DNA of 64,000 nucleotides from Bacillota bacterium (GTDB lineage: Bacteria; Bacillota; Clostridia; Oscillospirales; Ethanoligenentaceae): the NCBI GenBank assembly GCA_023391835.1, contig JAEWAE010000057.1, forward strand, positions 3,892 to 67,891, read 5' to 3'. A program made the position numbers and the translations under genes. Below, piece by piece: positions 14,836 through 23,815 of this stretch (position 1 is its first letter; the number at the start of each line of letters is the position of its first letter). The notes below the pieces were generated by a model. That model was given only the letters and a program-made list of their open reading frames with translations. It did not search any database and was not told the DNA's origin.

Positions 14836-16881
14836 ATGGAGTCGTATCATCCAAGCCAGATCCGGAATATCGCCCTGACGGGGCATACGGGAGCGGGAAA
14901 GACCTCCCTGGCGGAAGCCATGCTGAGTGCGGCGGGCGTCATCGGCCGGGCGGGCAGCGTGGATGCTGGCAACACCGTGTGCGATTTCGACCCGGAAGAG
15001 GTCCGTCGCCGGGTGTCGATTTCCTGTGCGGCGGCGCCGCTGGAATGGAAAGGCTGCAAGCTCAATCTGCTTGACACGCCGGGCCTTTTCGATTTTGAGG
15101 GCGCCCAGGTGGAAGGTCTGCGGGCGGCGGACAGCACCGTCATTGTGGTGTCGGGCAAAGCCGGCGTGGACGTCGGCACGGAAAAGGCATGGCGGTACGC
15201 CCTCGGCTCCCACATGCCGAGGGCATTTTTTGTCAGCCGTCTGGATGACCCCGACGCGGATTATTATAAGGTTTTCGAGGAGCTCAAGGCCGCCTTCGGC
15301 GCGGCGGTGTGCCCGGTGATCGTGCCTTTTACGGGGGCGGACGGCCCGGTATATGTGAATCTGCTGGAAATGAAAGCCTATCGCTACGACGGACGCGGCA
15401 CCGCCGCCGAGGCTCCCATGCCGGAAAGCGAGCACCGGCTTCAGGGTCTGATCACCGCCGTGAGCGAAGCGGTGGCCGAGACCGACGACGCGCTGTTTGA
15501 AAAATACTTTTCCGGCGAGGCCTTCAGCCACGATGAGCTGGTGACGGGCGTGCACGCCGGGCTGCGGGAGGGCAGCATCGCGCCGGTTTTCTGCGGCTCC
15601 GCGGCGACGGGGGCGGGCGTCCCGGCGCTGCTCGACGGCATCGCCGACATTTTCCCGGGGGCCGATGCCAACCCGCCCGCCGAACTGCCGGACGGTGTGC
15701 GCGAGGACGGCCCCACGGCGGCACTGGTGTTTAAGACGGTGGCCGACCCATTCGTAGGCAAGCTTTCCTATCTGCGGGTCTACTCGGGTGCGGTGACCGG
15801 CGACGCGATGCTGCGCAATTCGCGCACAGGGCAGACTGAAAAGATCGGCAAGCTCTATTTCCTGCGCGGCAAGAAACAGCTGGACACCGATCGTATCCCG
15901 GCCGGGGATATCGGCGCGGCAGCCAAGCTCGACGCGCTGACCGGCGACACCCTCTCCGCTCCCAATGCGGAAATTACCCTGCCTCCCGCCGCCTTTCCCG
16001 CCCCGTCGCTGTCGATGGCGGTGACGCCGCTGACCAAGGGCGACGAGGACAAAATGTCCCAGAGCCTGCGGCGGCTGTGCGAGGAGGACCCGACGCTGCG
16101 GTTTTCCACCGACCCGGAAACCCGGCAGCAGATTTTATCGGGGCTGGGGGAATCCCATCTGGAATACGTGCGCGCCCGGCTCAAGGCAAAATTCGGCGTG
16201 ACCGTGCGGTTGGAAAAACCCGAAGTGGCCTATCGCGAGGCCATCCGCAAAAAGGTGAAAGCCGAGGGCAAGCACAAGAAGCAGACCGGCGGACACGGGC
16301 AGTACGGCCACGTCTTTATTGAATTTGAGCCCTGCGACAGCGAGGAAATGGTGTTTGAAGAAAAAGTGTTCGGCGGCGCGGTGCCGAAAAACTTCTTCCC
16401 CGCCGTGGAAAAGGGGCTGCGCGAGTGCGTGGCGCACGGCGTGCTGGCCGGGTACCCGGTGGTGCACCTCAAGGCCACGCTGGTGGATGGCTCCTATCAC
16501 CCGGTGGATTCTTCCGAAGCGGCCTTCAAAGCGGCGGCGGCTCTGGCTTTCCGCGCGGGGCTTGCCCAGGCGGCGCCGATGCTGCTCGAGCCTATCGGCA
16601 CGCTCAGCGCCCGTGTGCCGGATGCCTGCGCCGGCGACATCATCGGTGAAATCAACCGGCGCCGCGGCCGGGTGCTGGGGATGGAACCGGCAGAGCCCGG
16701 CGTACAGGAAGTGACCGCCGAAGCGCCGGTGGGCGAGATGCAGGATTTTTCCACCGTGCTGCGCGCGCTGACCCAGGGACGGGGCAGCTTCCGTTTCGCC
16801 TTTGCCCGCTATGAGGAAGCGCCGCCCCAGGTGGCTCAGGCGGTCATTGGGAAATCCCGCGCTAACTCCGCGGTCGGATAA
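14836..16881 (+). CDS. Elongation factor G-like GTPase (EF-G paralogue)
   Basis: A 681-residue translational GTPase of the EF-G-like (FusA2) group. The order of domains is that of EF-G: G domain with P-loop GHTGAGKT (16-23) and DTPG (80-83), beta-barrel domain II, and domains III-V, with QTGGHGQYGHV-type domain IV and the GEINRRRGRVLGM domain V signature. The G4 guanine-specificity motif, NKxD in EF-G, reads SRLD (134-137). ATG 14836 is used because AGGAG lies 10 bases upstream; an ATG three codons earlier is too close to it. It stands alone, so it is probably not the main EF-G, which normally sits in the str operon. Roles known for paralogues (ribosome recycling, stress) are not assignable here. 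Confidence 0.85.
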   Translation: MESYHPSQIRNIALTGHTGAGKTSLAEAMLSAAGVIGRAGSVDAGNTVCDFDPEEVRRRVSISCAAAPLEWKGCKLNLLDTPGLFDFEGAQVEGLRAADSTVIVVSGKAGVDVGTEKAWRYALGSHMPRAFFVSRLDDPDADYYKVFEELKAAFGAAVCPVIVPFTGADGPVYVNLLEMKAYRYDGRGTAAEAPMPESEHRLQGLITAVSEAVAETDDALFEKYFSGEAFSHDELVTGVHAGLREGSIAPVFCGSAATGAGVPALLDGIADIFPGADANPPAELPDGVREDGPTAALVFKTVADPFVGKLSYLRVYSGAVTGDAMLRNSRTGQTEKIGKLYFLRGKKQLDTDRIPAGDIGAAAKLDALTGDTLSAPNAEITLPPAAFPAPSLSMAVTPLTKGDEDKMSQSLRRLCEEDPTLRFSTDPETRQQILSGLGESHLEYVRARLKAKFGVTVRLEKPEVAYREAIRKKVKAEGKHKKQTGGHGQYGHVFIEFEPCDSEEMVFEEKVFGGAVPKNFFPAVEKGLRECVAHGVLAGYPVVHLKATLVDGSYHPVDSSEAAFKAAAALAFRAGLAQAAPMLLEPIGTLSARVPDACAGDIIGEINRRRGRVLGMEPAEPGVQEVTAEAPVGEMQDFSTVLRALTQGRGSFRFAFARYEEAPPQVAQAVIGKSRANSAVG

Positions 16882-16908
16882 GTCTCCCGCCGCCGGTTGA
16901 GGGATGCC

Positions 16909-16937
16909 TTGACCTTTCGCGCGGTTTGGGTTACACT
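16909..16937 (+). promoter_or_regulatory. Promoter of the zinc-ribbon gene
   Basis: -35 TTGACC, 17-base spacer, -10 TACACT; the start codon lies 31 bases downstream. Confidence 0.65.
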
Positions 16938-16967
16938 GATACCAACAACCGGCGAGGGGGGCACGGC

Positions 16968-17342
16968 ATGAAATACTGCATGGGCTGCGGAGCGAAGCTT
17001 GAGGAAACGGACCGTTTCTGCCCGGTGTGCGGGATGAAACAATGGGTGTCGGCCGGCGCCGTGCGGGCGCAGGCCGACGGGGTCGCGGATTTGGATATCC
17101 CCCGCCCCGGCCCGCTGATGGTGTGGGGCGTCGTGCTCTTTTTCCTGCTCAACCCCGTGGGCACCCCTCTGGCTGCCGCGGCGCTGCTGCTGACGGTCAT
17201 CGCCCACAGCGGCGGGCCGCGGGCCGGCGCTCAGCTGCGGGTGGCCCACAGTCTGTGCGTGGTGGGCGGCGCGGCCGACCTCATCACGGCCGCAGCTTTC
17301 CTGCTGGGCGCGCTGGTACGGCTGGTAAGCGGCGGAGCCTGA
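16968..17342 (+). CDS. Zinc-ribbon membrane protein of unknown function
   Basis: A 124-residue protein with an N-terminal zinc ribbon (CMGCGAKL...FCPVCGMKQ, two CxxC pairs in the first 25 residues) followed by a short linker and two hydrophobic segments (about residues 48-72 and 90-120) that should span the membrane. This zinc_ribbon_2 plus transmembrane layout is common in small Firmicute proteins without known function. It has its own promoter and is closed by a bidirectional terminator, so it is monocistronic. Nothing in the neighbourhood (EF-G-like GTPase, gpsA) indicates a role. Confidence 0.75.
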   Translation: MKYCMGCGAKLEETDRFCPVCGMKQWVSAGAVRAQADGVADLDIPRPGPLMVWGVVLFFLLNPVGTPLAAAALLLTVIAHSGGPRAGAQLRVAHSLCVVGGAADLITAAAFLLGALVRLVSGGA

Positions 17343-17367
17343 CCCGGCGGCGGCACTTTCAAAAGAC

Positions 17368-17410
17368 AAGCCCCTATCGGGGACCGATCCGGTCTCTGAT
17401 AGGGGCTTTT
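17368..17410. terminator. Bidirectional terminator between zinc-ribbon gene and gpsA
   Basis: Arms AAGCCCCTATC and GATAGGGGCTT with an inner GGGGACC/GGTCTCT pairing; TTTT on the plus side and an A/T-rich flank on the other. It serves the two convergent genes. Confidence 0.85.
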
Positions 17411-17426
17411 GATGCGCTGCGGCCGA

Positions 17427-18455
17427 TCAGGCGGACTGACCGGGCACCCACGCGTCTTCCATTTCATGCTTTTTCTGCCGCCCCATCAGGTCTTCGATCG
17501 CCTTGCGGGGGTCCTTGCCCTCAAAGAGCACGCAGCAGCACTCCGCGACGATGGGCATGTCGACACCGGCGCGCCGGGCCAGTTCCCGTGCCGCGCGGGC
17601 GGTGTTGTAGCCTTCCACCGTCATGCCCACCTTTTCCACCGCCGCTTCGCCTGTCAGGCCCTGGCCGATGAGGATGCCGGCCCGGCGGTTGCGGCTGTGC
17701 ATGCTGGTGCAGGTGACGATAAGGTCGCCGATGCCCGTCAGCCCGGCGAAGGTCTGGGGGCAGCCGCCCATGGCGGCACCGAGGCGCGCCATCTCGGTGA
17801 TGCCGCGGGTCATCAGCGCGGCCTTGGTATTGTCGCCCAGCCCCAGACCGTCGCAGATGCCGGCCGCCAGAGCGATGATGTTTTTAAGCGCCCCGCCCAG
17901 CTCCGCGCCCACAATGTCGGCGTTGACATAGATGCGGAAGGTCGGATTCATAAACAGATCCTGAATCCGGCGGGCGGCATCGATATCGGCGGAGGCCGCC
18001 ACCACGGCGGTGGGCACCCCGCGCGAAACTTCCTCCGCGTGGGAAGGCCCGGAGAGGGCCACCACCCGCGCGTCGGGCAGCTCCTGACCGATCACCTGTG
18101 ACATGCGCAGCAGGCTGCCCTCTTCCAGCCCCTTGGAGACGACCGTCACCAGCTTGCCCGCCGGCAGCGGCAGGCCGTGCAGCCGCGCGGCCGTCTGCCG
18201 TACGGCAAACGAAGGCACCGCCACGACAACGGCTTCGGCATCCCGCGCCGGGGCAAGGTCGGTGGTCAGTTCCATTTCGGGCGGCAGCGCCACGCCCGGC
18301 AGCAGGCGGCGGTTTTCCCGGTCTTTCCGCAGGGCGTCGATATCCTTGTCAAAGGGCGACCAGAGCGTCACACGCGTGCCGAACCGGGCACACATGACGC
18401 CCAGAGCGGTGCCCCAGCCGCCTGCGCCCAGGATCATCACGCCGCTCATCCGCAT
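17427..18455 (-). CDS. gpsA: Glycerol-3-phosphate dehydrogenase [NAD(P)+]
   Basis: Reduces dihydroxyacetone phosphate to sn-glycerol 3-phosphate for phospholipid synthesis (342 residues, family length about 335). The N-terminal dinucleotide motif GAGGWG is at 10-15; the catalytic lysine region SKGLEEGSL and the GGALKNIIALAAGICDG helix are typical. The start overlaps the plsY stop by about 10 bases, indicating translational coupling; ATG codons at 18455 and 18449 both fit the upstream GGGGG. Last gene of der-plsY-gpsA, so the acyl acceptor and the acyltransferase that uses it are made from the same mRNA. Confidence 0.96.
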   Translation of the reverse strand: MRMSGVMILGAGGWGTALGVMCARFGTRVTLWSPFDKDIDALRKDRENRRLLPGVALPPEMELTTDLAPARDAEAVVVAVPSFAVRQTAARLHGLPLPAGKLVTVVSKGLEEGSLLRMSQVIGQELPDARVVALSGPSHAEEVSRGVPTAVVAASADIDAARRIQDLFMNPTFRIYVNADIVGAELGGALKNIIALAAGICDGLGLGDNTKAALMTRGITEMARLGAAMGGCPQTFAGLTGIGDLIVTCTSMHSRNRRAGILIGQGLTGEAAVEKVGMTVEGYNTARAARELARRAGVDMPIVAECCCVLFEGKDPRKAIEDLMGRQKKHEMEDAWVPGQSA

Positions 18456-19114
18456 TTACCCCCATGACGCAGCGCAATGCGGGGCTCGCTGTGGGTCATC
18501 AGACGCCGGATATTGGCCCGGTGCCGGACAAATACGATCAGCCCGGCGCAAAGCATCACCCCGGCGCCCTGCAAGGCTACCTTCGGCCCGGCATGAATGT
18601 ATACCGCAAACGCGGCAAACGGCATGATTCCCACCGCAATCAATGCGGAAAGCGACACGATGCGTGTGAGTACCAGCAGCAGGATGAACACCGACATGCC
18701 GATGGCAAAGGCCCGCGGCTCCACCATCAGCGCCAGTCCGGCCGTGGTGGCCACGCCCTTGCCGCCGCGGAAGCTGAAAAAGAGCGGATACATATGTCCC
18801 AGGATACAGCCTATCCCGGCGGTGCCGGTGATGTAAAGCGGCGCGACCATGGTCGTGCCGAAGAAATGGAAAAGCCACCGGCCGATGAGCACGGCAATGA
18901 CGCATTTGCAAAAATCCCCCACGAAGGTCAGCGCCGCAGGCAATTTGCCGGCCGTGCGCAGCACGTTGGTGGTGCCGGCATTGCCGCTGCCGTGCTGGCG
19001 CACATCCGTGCGCGCGAAAAAGCGGGTGATGATGATGGAAAAGTCGACGCTGCCGATCAGATAAGCCGCGACCGCCGTCAGCAAAAACGGCAGTATGCTG
19101 TCAGCTGCAAGCAT
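18446..19114 (-). CDS. plsY: Acyl-phosphate:glycerol-3-phosphate acyltransferase PlsY
   Basis: Integral membrane acyltransferase (222 residues) that makes lysophosphatidic acid from glycerol 3-phosphate and acyl phosphate. The first signature GSGNAGTTNVLRT, the glycine-rich GKGVATTAG motif and five to seven hydrophobic segments are present. ATG after GGAGGAGG. It sits between der and gpsA, the enzyme that supplies its substrate, and overlaps gpsA by 10 bases. The der-plsY-gpsA order is widespread in Firmicutes. Confidence 0.95.
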   Translation of the reverse strand: MLAADSILPFLLTAVAAYLIGSVDFSIIITRFFARTDVRQHGSGNAGTTNVLRTAGKLPAALTFVGDFCKCVIAVLIGRWLFHFFGTTMVAPLYITGTAGIGCILGHMYPLFFSFRGGKGVATTAGLALMVEPRAFAIGMSVFILLLVLTRIVSLSALIAVGIMPFAAFAVYIHAGPKVALQGAGVMLCAGLIVFVRHRANIRRLMTHSEPRIALRHGGKCG

Positions 19115-19158
19115 GCGGAAACCTCCTCCTGTTTTCGTACTTCACGACCGTCGGACCG

Positions 19159-20481
19159 TCAGGCCTTGTCGCCTCTCTGGCGCACGACGAACCGCATGGG
19201 CGTGCCCTCCAGCCCGAAAGTCCCCCTCAGCTGGTTTTCCAGATACCGCTGATAGGAAAAGTGGAACAGTTCCTGCCGGTTGACGAACACCACGAATGTG
19301 GGCGGACGCACCGAGGCCTGCGTCATATAGAGAATTTTCAGCCGCCGGCCCTTGTCGGAAGGCGGCTGCACCCGGGCCACCGCATCGGCCAGCACATCGT
19401 TGAGCTTGCCGGTGGGCACCCGCATGGCATTCTGCGCATCCACATAGCGGATGGTCTCGAAAAGTTTCGGAATCTGGAGCCCGGTCTTAGCCGAAATGCA
19501 CAGGATAGGCGCATAGGGCATGAAGCTGAAATCCTGCGCCAGGCGTTTGGCATACCCGTCGGCCGTTTCGCCGGTACCGGCCATCAGATCCCATTTGTTG
19601 ACCGCGATGATGCAGGCTTTGCCCTGCTCATGGGCATAGCCGGCGATTTTGGAATCCTGCGCCGTGAAGCCCTCCCGGGCGTCGAGCAGGATGACGCAGA
19701 CGGTGGCGCGTTCCACCGCCGCATAGGAGCGCAGCACGCTGTAACGCTCGACGCTGTCTTCCACCTTGCTGTGGCGGCGGATGCCGGCGGTGTCGATGAA
19801 GACATAGCGGCCGGTCTCGTTTTCGATTTCCATATCCACGGCGTCGCGGGTGGTGCCGGGGGCATCCGCCACCAGCACGCGCTCTTCCCCGGCGATGTGG
19901 TTGATGAGCGAGGATTTGCCGACGTTCGGCTTGCCGATGACGGCCACGCGGATGGCGTCGTCCTCCGCCGTCTCGGCCGGCTCGTCGGGCAGCAGCTCCA
20001 TCACCCGGTCGAGCAGATCGCCGGTGCCGTGGCCGTGCACGGAAGACACCGGGTACGGGTCCCCCAGCCCCAGATTGTAAAACTCGTACACTTCGGCCGG
20101 CGCGTCGCCCAGACTGTCCGCCTTATTGACGCACAGCACCACCGGCCGGCCGCTGCGCCGCAGCATGGCGGCGACCTCCGTGTCCTGAGCCGTGGGGCCG
20201 GTCTTGAGGTCGGTGACCATGACGATCACGTCCGCCGTGTCGATGGCGGCCTGGGCCTGCTCCCGCATGCGGGAAAGCATCTCGTCGCCGCCCATGTCGA
20301 TGCCGCCTGTGTCTGCCAGCAGGAAGGACCTGCCGCGCCATTCGCAGGGCGCGTAGATCCGGTCCCGCGTGACGCCGGGGGTGTCTTCCACAATCGAAAG
20401 ACGCCGGCCCACCAGTTTGTTAAACAGCGTGGATTTGCCTACGTTGGGGCGCCCCACGATGGCCACAATTCGTTTTCCCAT
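19159..20481 (-). CDS. der: Ribosome-assembly GTPase Der (EngA)
   Basis: A 440-residue double-GTPase that helps 50S subunit maturation. G domain 1 has P-loop GRPNVGKS (10-17), DTGG and NKAD (119-122); G domain 2 has GKPNVGKS (183-190), DTAG and NKWD; a KH-like C-terminal domain follows. Length matches the family (435-440). ATG after AGGAGG. First gene of der-plsY-gpsA. No clear -35/-10 pair was found in the upstream gap. Confidence 0.97.
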   Translation of the reverse strand: MGKRIVAIVGRPNVGKSTLFNKLVGRRLSIVEDTPGVTRDRIYAPCEWRGRSFLLADTGGIDMGGDEMLSRMREQAQAAIDTADVIVMVTDLKTGPTAQDTEVAAMLRRSGRPVVLCVNKADSLGDAPAEVYEFYNLGLGDPYPVSSVHGHGTGDLLDRVMELLPDEPAETAEDDAIRVAVIGKPNVGKSSLINHIAGEERVLVADAPGTTRDAVDMEIENETGRYVFIDTAGIRRHSKVEDSVERYSVLRSYAAVERATVCVILLDAREGFTAQDSKIAGYAHEQGKACIIAVNKWDLMAGTGETADGYAKRLAQDFSFMPYAPILCISAKTGLQIPKLFETIRYVDAQNAMRVPTGKLNDVLADAVARVQPPSDKGRRLKILYMTQASVRPPTFVVFVNRQELFHFSYQRYLENQLRGTFGLEGTPMRFVVRQRGDKA

Positions 20482-20832
20482 TCTTTTATCGGCCTCCTGT
20501 CCCCCGATCGGGTGACGGTGCCTTTTCTCCTTTTAGAGCCTATCCGTAAATAAGCGGAGGCAAAATCCGCGGCAAATTTCCCTGCGGCTCTCTCCCACTC
20601 AATTGTGGATCGCTCTTAGTGTTTCGGGTTTCGGGCGGGCTATCCGCCATACGGCCCCCGCCGGATATTACAAATAGCATAAACCATGCCGCCGATTTCT
20701 GCAACCGGTTTTTCCGCCAACTTTTTCCGGCGGTACCGGGTGCTTCGGGATAAAAAATAAGGAAGGATCGCTCCTTCCCCATTTTCATGGCCGGGCACAG
20801 GTTTTCGGAGCACCCGGCAGCGCCGGAACCCG
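20482..20832. other. Intergenic gap between der and rpmF
   Basis: 351 bases without a credible gene. It holds the rpmF terminator (20750-20778), a small GCGGA/TCCGC hairpin (20554-20570) and AT-richer sequence upstream of der. Promoter-like pairs such as TTGCCG with TATTTA on the minus strand are too weak to call. Confidence 0.5.
20750..20778 (-). terminator. Intrinsic terminator of DUF177-rpmF
   Basis: Minus-strand hairpin GGAAGGA/TCCTTCC with a four-base loop, followed by TTATTTTTTA, about 55 bases after the rpmF stop. Confidence 0.85.
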
Positions 20833-21033
20833 TCAGGCCTGTTCTTTGCTGACTTCTTCCTGCTTGACAATTTCCTTGCCCTTGTAATAGCCGCAATTGC
20901 CACAGACCCTGTGGGGCATTTTCAGTTCCCCACACTGGGGGCACTTGACAAGACCCGGGGCCTCCAGCTTCCAGATGCTGGAACGCCGCTTGTCGCGTCT
21001 GGAGCGCGACACCTTACTCTTCGGAACCGCCAT
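20833..21033 (-). CDS. rpmF: 50S ribosomal protein L32
   Basis: A 66-residue ribosomal protein L32 with the basic N-terminus [17 protein letters not shown] and a zinc ribbon C31xxC34...C44xxC47. Retention of all four cysteines marks the zinc-binding (C+) form; no zinc-free paralogue is seen in the window. ATG after GGGAGGG. Downstream of DUF177 (76-base gap), the near-universal DUF177-rpmF pairing. Confidence 0.96.
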   Translation of the reverse strand: MAVPKSKVSRSRRDKRRSSIWKLEAPGLVKCPQCGELKMPHRVCGNCGYYKGKEIVKQEEVSKEQA

Positions 21034-21109
21034 TCAAAACCCTCCCTCACCACAACACGAAGCCGTGAATTATGGATTCAATATCATAGCAAAACGGCGG
21101 AAACGGTTT

Positions 21110-21592
21110 TCACCGCTCGCAGCCGCAGTCGCTTTCGTTGAGATTGTGCCCGCACACCGGACATAGGCCCTTGCAATCCTCGCGGCAGAGATTTTTCATC
21201 GGCAGGCTCAGCACGACCAGCGAGCGCACCAGCTCGTCCAGATCCAGCCGATCCCCGAGGCAGGGAATGAGCTCGTCCGCTCCTTCCCGCCGCCACTGAG
21301 TCGATTCGGGCTCGTCGACCGGGTTTTCCGCCACCAGCAACCCCGCCAAAGGCACCGAGCCCGCCATGTCGATAGGCGTCAGACACCGATCGCACCGGGC
21401 ATGCCAGCTAAAATCCGCCCGGCCTTCCAGCGAGACGGCCCCGGCACGATTTACCGCCGAGCCCGCCACATGCACCGGCTCAGAAAACGGACGGCTGCCG
21501 TCAGCCGCCTCATAACCGCTCAGGTCCAGCTCATAATCGAAATCGACGCGCGGCACGCCGCCCGCGAACAATTCCTTCAGCTGCAGAACCAT
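21110..21592 (-). CDS. DUF177/YceD-family protein
   Basis: A 160-residue protein of the DUF177 (YceD/YlbN) family, linked in other bacteria to 23S rRNA/50S accumulation and always found beside rpmF. It has the central RCDRCL motif and a C-terminal cysteine cluster (CREDCKGLCPVCG...CGC) likely to bind zinc. ATG 21592 is chosen for the GGAGG 7 bases upstream; an ATG 14 codons earlier has no such site. The transcript begins at a strong promoter and passes a terminator-like hairpin before this gene. Confidence 0.88.
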   Translation of the reverse strand: MVLQLKELFAGGVPRVDFDYELDLSGYEAADGSRPFSEPVHVAGSAVNRAGAVSLEGRADFSWHARCDRCLTPIDMAGSVPLAGLLVAENPVDEPESTQWRREGADELIPCLGDRLDLDELVRSLVVLSLPMKNLCREDCKGLCPVCGHNLNESDCGCER

Positions 21593-21657
21593 ATCCGACC
21601 TCCGAAACTGGCGGCACCTGCCGCCGGATACCATGCGGCCGACATCACCGAAAAGTG

Positions 21658-21683
21658 AAAAAAGCGCAGTAATTTCGCTGCGC
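21658..21683 (-). promoter_or_regulatory. Attenuator-like hairpin in the DUF177-rpmF leader
   Basis: Minus-strand stem GCGCAG/CTGCGC with an 8-base loop followed by TTTTTT, between the promoter (21703-21731) and the DUF177 start. It would end transcription about 40 nt after initiation unless prevented. A short competing hairpin (TGCG/CGCA) overlaps its 5' arm. Confidence 0.7.
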
Positions 21684-21702
21684 CCCGCAAGGCCACTTAA
21701 AC

Positions 21703-21731
21703 AGTATACCCACGCGGCCGGGGTTTGTCAA
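21703..21731 (-). promoter_or_regulatory. Promoter of DUF177-rpmF
   Basis: -35 TTGACA, 17-base spacer, -10 TATACT on the minus strand; predicted start at about 21697, upstream of the attenuator-like hairpin. Confidence 0.88.
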
Positions 21732-21763
21732 TAGTTGTTTTCCGCCGCGGAAGCAGGCACAAA

Positions 21764-21791
21764 GGGAGCCGGAGCATCCGCTCCGGCTCCC
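21764..21791 (-). terminator. Terminator after the small P-loop gene
   Basis: Perfect 12-bp stem GGGAGCCGGAGC/GCTCCGGCTCCC with a four-base loop, about 22 bases after the stop of the 140-residue P-loop gene; only a short T stretch (TTTG) follows on the minus strand. Confidence 0.75.
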
Positions 21792-21813
21792 TCCGGCCCC
21801 GCAGAGGGGCAAA

Positions 21814-22236
21814 TCACACCAGGTTTGCTACTACGTATTTACGGATGCCGTCGGGCAGATCGTTCTCATCGTGGGAAACCGTCATCACCACGTGGAAATT
21901 GCCGTCCGCGCCGATGGAATTGACCTTGTCGAAAAATTCGACCGCCTTTTCCGCATCGTCGCCGGTGATTTTGGCAACCGAATCGACGAAGACATCCGTC
22001 ACATCGTAATCCGAAGCCGCAATACCCGCCAGGAAACCGTAAAACGCGTCGAAACCGGAGACCTGATAATCCTCGGTATTGAAAAGACGGACGTTGTGCG
22101 CGATGTCATAGGTAAGTTTGCTGCCCTTCTCAATGCAGACGGCTTTGCCGCTGGTGGTTTCGGCTGCCTCATTGACCATGGAGATCAGCTTTTTGGTCTT
22201 GCCGGAGCCTTTTTTCCCGGAAATCAGTTTCAGCAT
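21814..22236 (-). CDS. Small P-loop (Walker A) protein of unknown function
   Basis: A 140-residue protein with a Walker A motif at its very start (GKKGSGKTK, residues 7-15) and a candidate Walker B strand (TDVFVDS, about residues 80-86). It is too short for a kinase, ABC or helicase domain with lid and sensor elements, and resembles the minimal ATP-binding core of an ATPase. ATG after GGAGGG. Closed by its own terminator, between pgi and DUF177, with no functional link evident. I do not recognise the family; nucleotide binding is inferred from the motif only. Confidence 0.7.
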   Translation of the reverse strand: MLKLISGKKGSGKTKKLISMVNEAAETTSGKAVCIEKGSKLTYDIAHNVRLFNTEDYQVSGFDAFYGFLAGIAASDYDVTDVFVDSVAKITGDDAEKAVEFFDKVNSIGADGNFHVVMTVSHDENDLPDGIRKYVVANLV

Positions 22237-22291
22237 ACGCAGACCCTCCTGTGTTTTTTCTCAATCTATGTGGAGTGTGAGGATTTCAAAA

Positions 22292-23632
22292 TCAGAGCTT
22301 GCCGAGCCGTTTTTCCAGGGTGGCTTTCTGTGCCTCGTAACCCGGCTTGCCCAGCAGAGCGAACATATTCTTCTTATAACTCTCGACGCCCGGCTGGTTG
22401 AAGGGGTTGACCCCCAGCATATAACCGGAAACCGCGCAGGCCTTTTCGAAGAAATAGATCATATAGCCAAGCTCGCTCTCGCTGACTTCAGGCGTTTCCA
22501 GCACGATGCTGGGCACACCGCCGTCGGCATGGGCAAGGACGGTGCCCTCATAGGCCCGGTCGTTGACATACTGCATGGTCTTGCCTGCCAGGAAATTGAG
22601 CCCGTCGCCGTCGCCCTCGGCTTCGCCCAGGGTGATATCCGCTTTGGGCTTGGCAAAATGGACCACCGTCTCAAACATGGTGCGGCTGCCCTGCTGGATA
22701 AACTGGCCCAGGGAGTGCAGATCGGTGGAAAAAGTGGCCGAGGCCGGGAAAAGGCCCTTGCCGTCCTTGCCCTCGCTCTCGCCGAAGAGCTGTTTCCACC
22801 ACTCGCCCATCATACCGAACGCCGGCTCGTAGCTCACCAGCAGCTCGATAAGGCGGCCCTTGCGCGACAGAATATTGCGGGCGGCGGCATAGCGCACCGC
22901 GGCGTTATCCATGCCGCTGCCGGCAAGCTCGTCCCGCGCCAGGGCGGCACCGGCCATGAGCGCACCGATATCCGCGCCCGACACGGCGATGGGCAGCAGA
23001 CCCACGGCGGTGAGCACGGAGTAACGGCCGCCCACGTCATCCGGGATGACGAAAGTTTCGTAGCCTTCGCGGTCCGAGAGCTCCTTGAGAGTGCCCCGGG
23101 CTTTGTCGGTGGTGGCATAAATGCGGCTCTTGGCGCCTTCGCGGCCATATTTCTTTTCGAGCATTTCGCGGAAAATGCGGAAAGCGATGGCCGGCTCGGT
23201 GGTGGTGCCGGATTTGGAAATCACGTTGACGGAAACATCCCGCCCCTCGCAGATGGCGAGCACCTCGCTGAGATAACCGGGATTGATGCTGTTGCCCACA
23301 AAATAAATGTCGGGCGTCGGTTTGCTGATGCCGTTGTAAAGCGGGGATTTGAGCAGCTCGACGGCCGCCCGGGCCCCCAGATAGGAGCCGCCTATGCCGA
23401 TGACGATGAGGATGTCGCTGTTTTTGCGGATGCGCGCAGCGGCGGCACGGATGCGTTCGAATTCATTGCGGTCATAGTCGGCGGGCAAATCCACCCAGCC
23501 GAGGAAATCGCTGCCCGGGCCGGTGCGCCGCTCCAGCAGCTCGCACGCGGCGGCGGCCTGATACCCGATGGCCTCAAACTCACTGTCGGCGATAAACTCG
23601 CCCAGATAGCGCCCGTTAAACTTCACAGCCAT
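22292..23632 (-). CDS. pgi: Glucose-6-phosphate isomerase
   Basis: Interconverts glucose 6-phosphate and fructose 6-phosphate in glycolysis. 446 residues, the short bacterial type found in Bacillus and Clostridia. Signature blocks are [11 protein letters not shown], the phosphate-binding [12 protein letters not shown] and a C-terminal [11 protein letters not shown] with the family lysine. ATG 23632 follows GGAGG; the frame stays open upstream for 44 codons but without a ribosome site, and the promoter lies there. Monocistronic or followed by the small P-loop gene 55 bases on. Confidence 0.96.
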   Translation of the reverse strand: MAVKFNGRYLGEFIADSEFEAIGYQAAAACELLERRTGPGSDFLGWVDLPADYDRNEFERIRAAAARIRKNSDILIVIGIGGSYLGARAAVELLKSPLYNGISKPTPDIYFVGNSINPGYLSEVLAICEGRDVSVNVISKSGTTTEPAIAFRIFREMLEKKYGREGAKSRIYATTDKARGTLKELSDREGYETFVIPDDVGGRYSVLTAVGLLPIAVSGADIGALMAGAALARDELAGSGMDNAAVRYAAARNILSRKGRLIELLVSYEPAFGMMGEWWKQLFGESEGKDGKGLFPASATFSTDLHSLGQFIQQGSRTMFETVVHFAKPKADITLGEAEGDGDGLNFLAGKTMQYVNDRAYEGTVLAHADGGVPSIVLETPEVSESELGYMIYFFEKACAVSGYMLGVNPFNQPGVESYKKNMFALLGKPGYEAQKATLEKRLGKL

Positions 23633-23735
23633 ATGATGGCCTCCATATTTTGGTGTGTTCCGGGAGCCGCCGCACCGGCGGACCACGGCCTGCCGGCGGC
23701 AAAAAAGCGGCCTTCCGACCCGGCTTCCTATAATT

Positions 23736-23764
23736 ATTGTACTTGAATCCACAGGGGATTGCAA
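23736..23764 (-). promoter_or_regulatory. pgi promoter
   Basis: Minus strand -35 TTGCAA, 17-base spacer, -10 TACAAT; leader of about 100 nt, GC-rich. Confidence 0.75.
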
Positions 23765-23815
23765 GCCTCCGGCCCGTATTTTTGCTGGGCGGGCGCCAAA
23801 TTGCGCACCCGCTCA

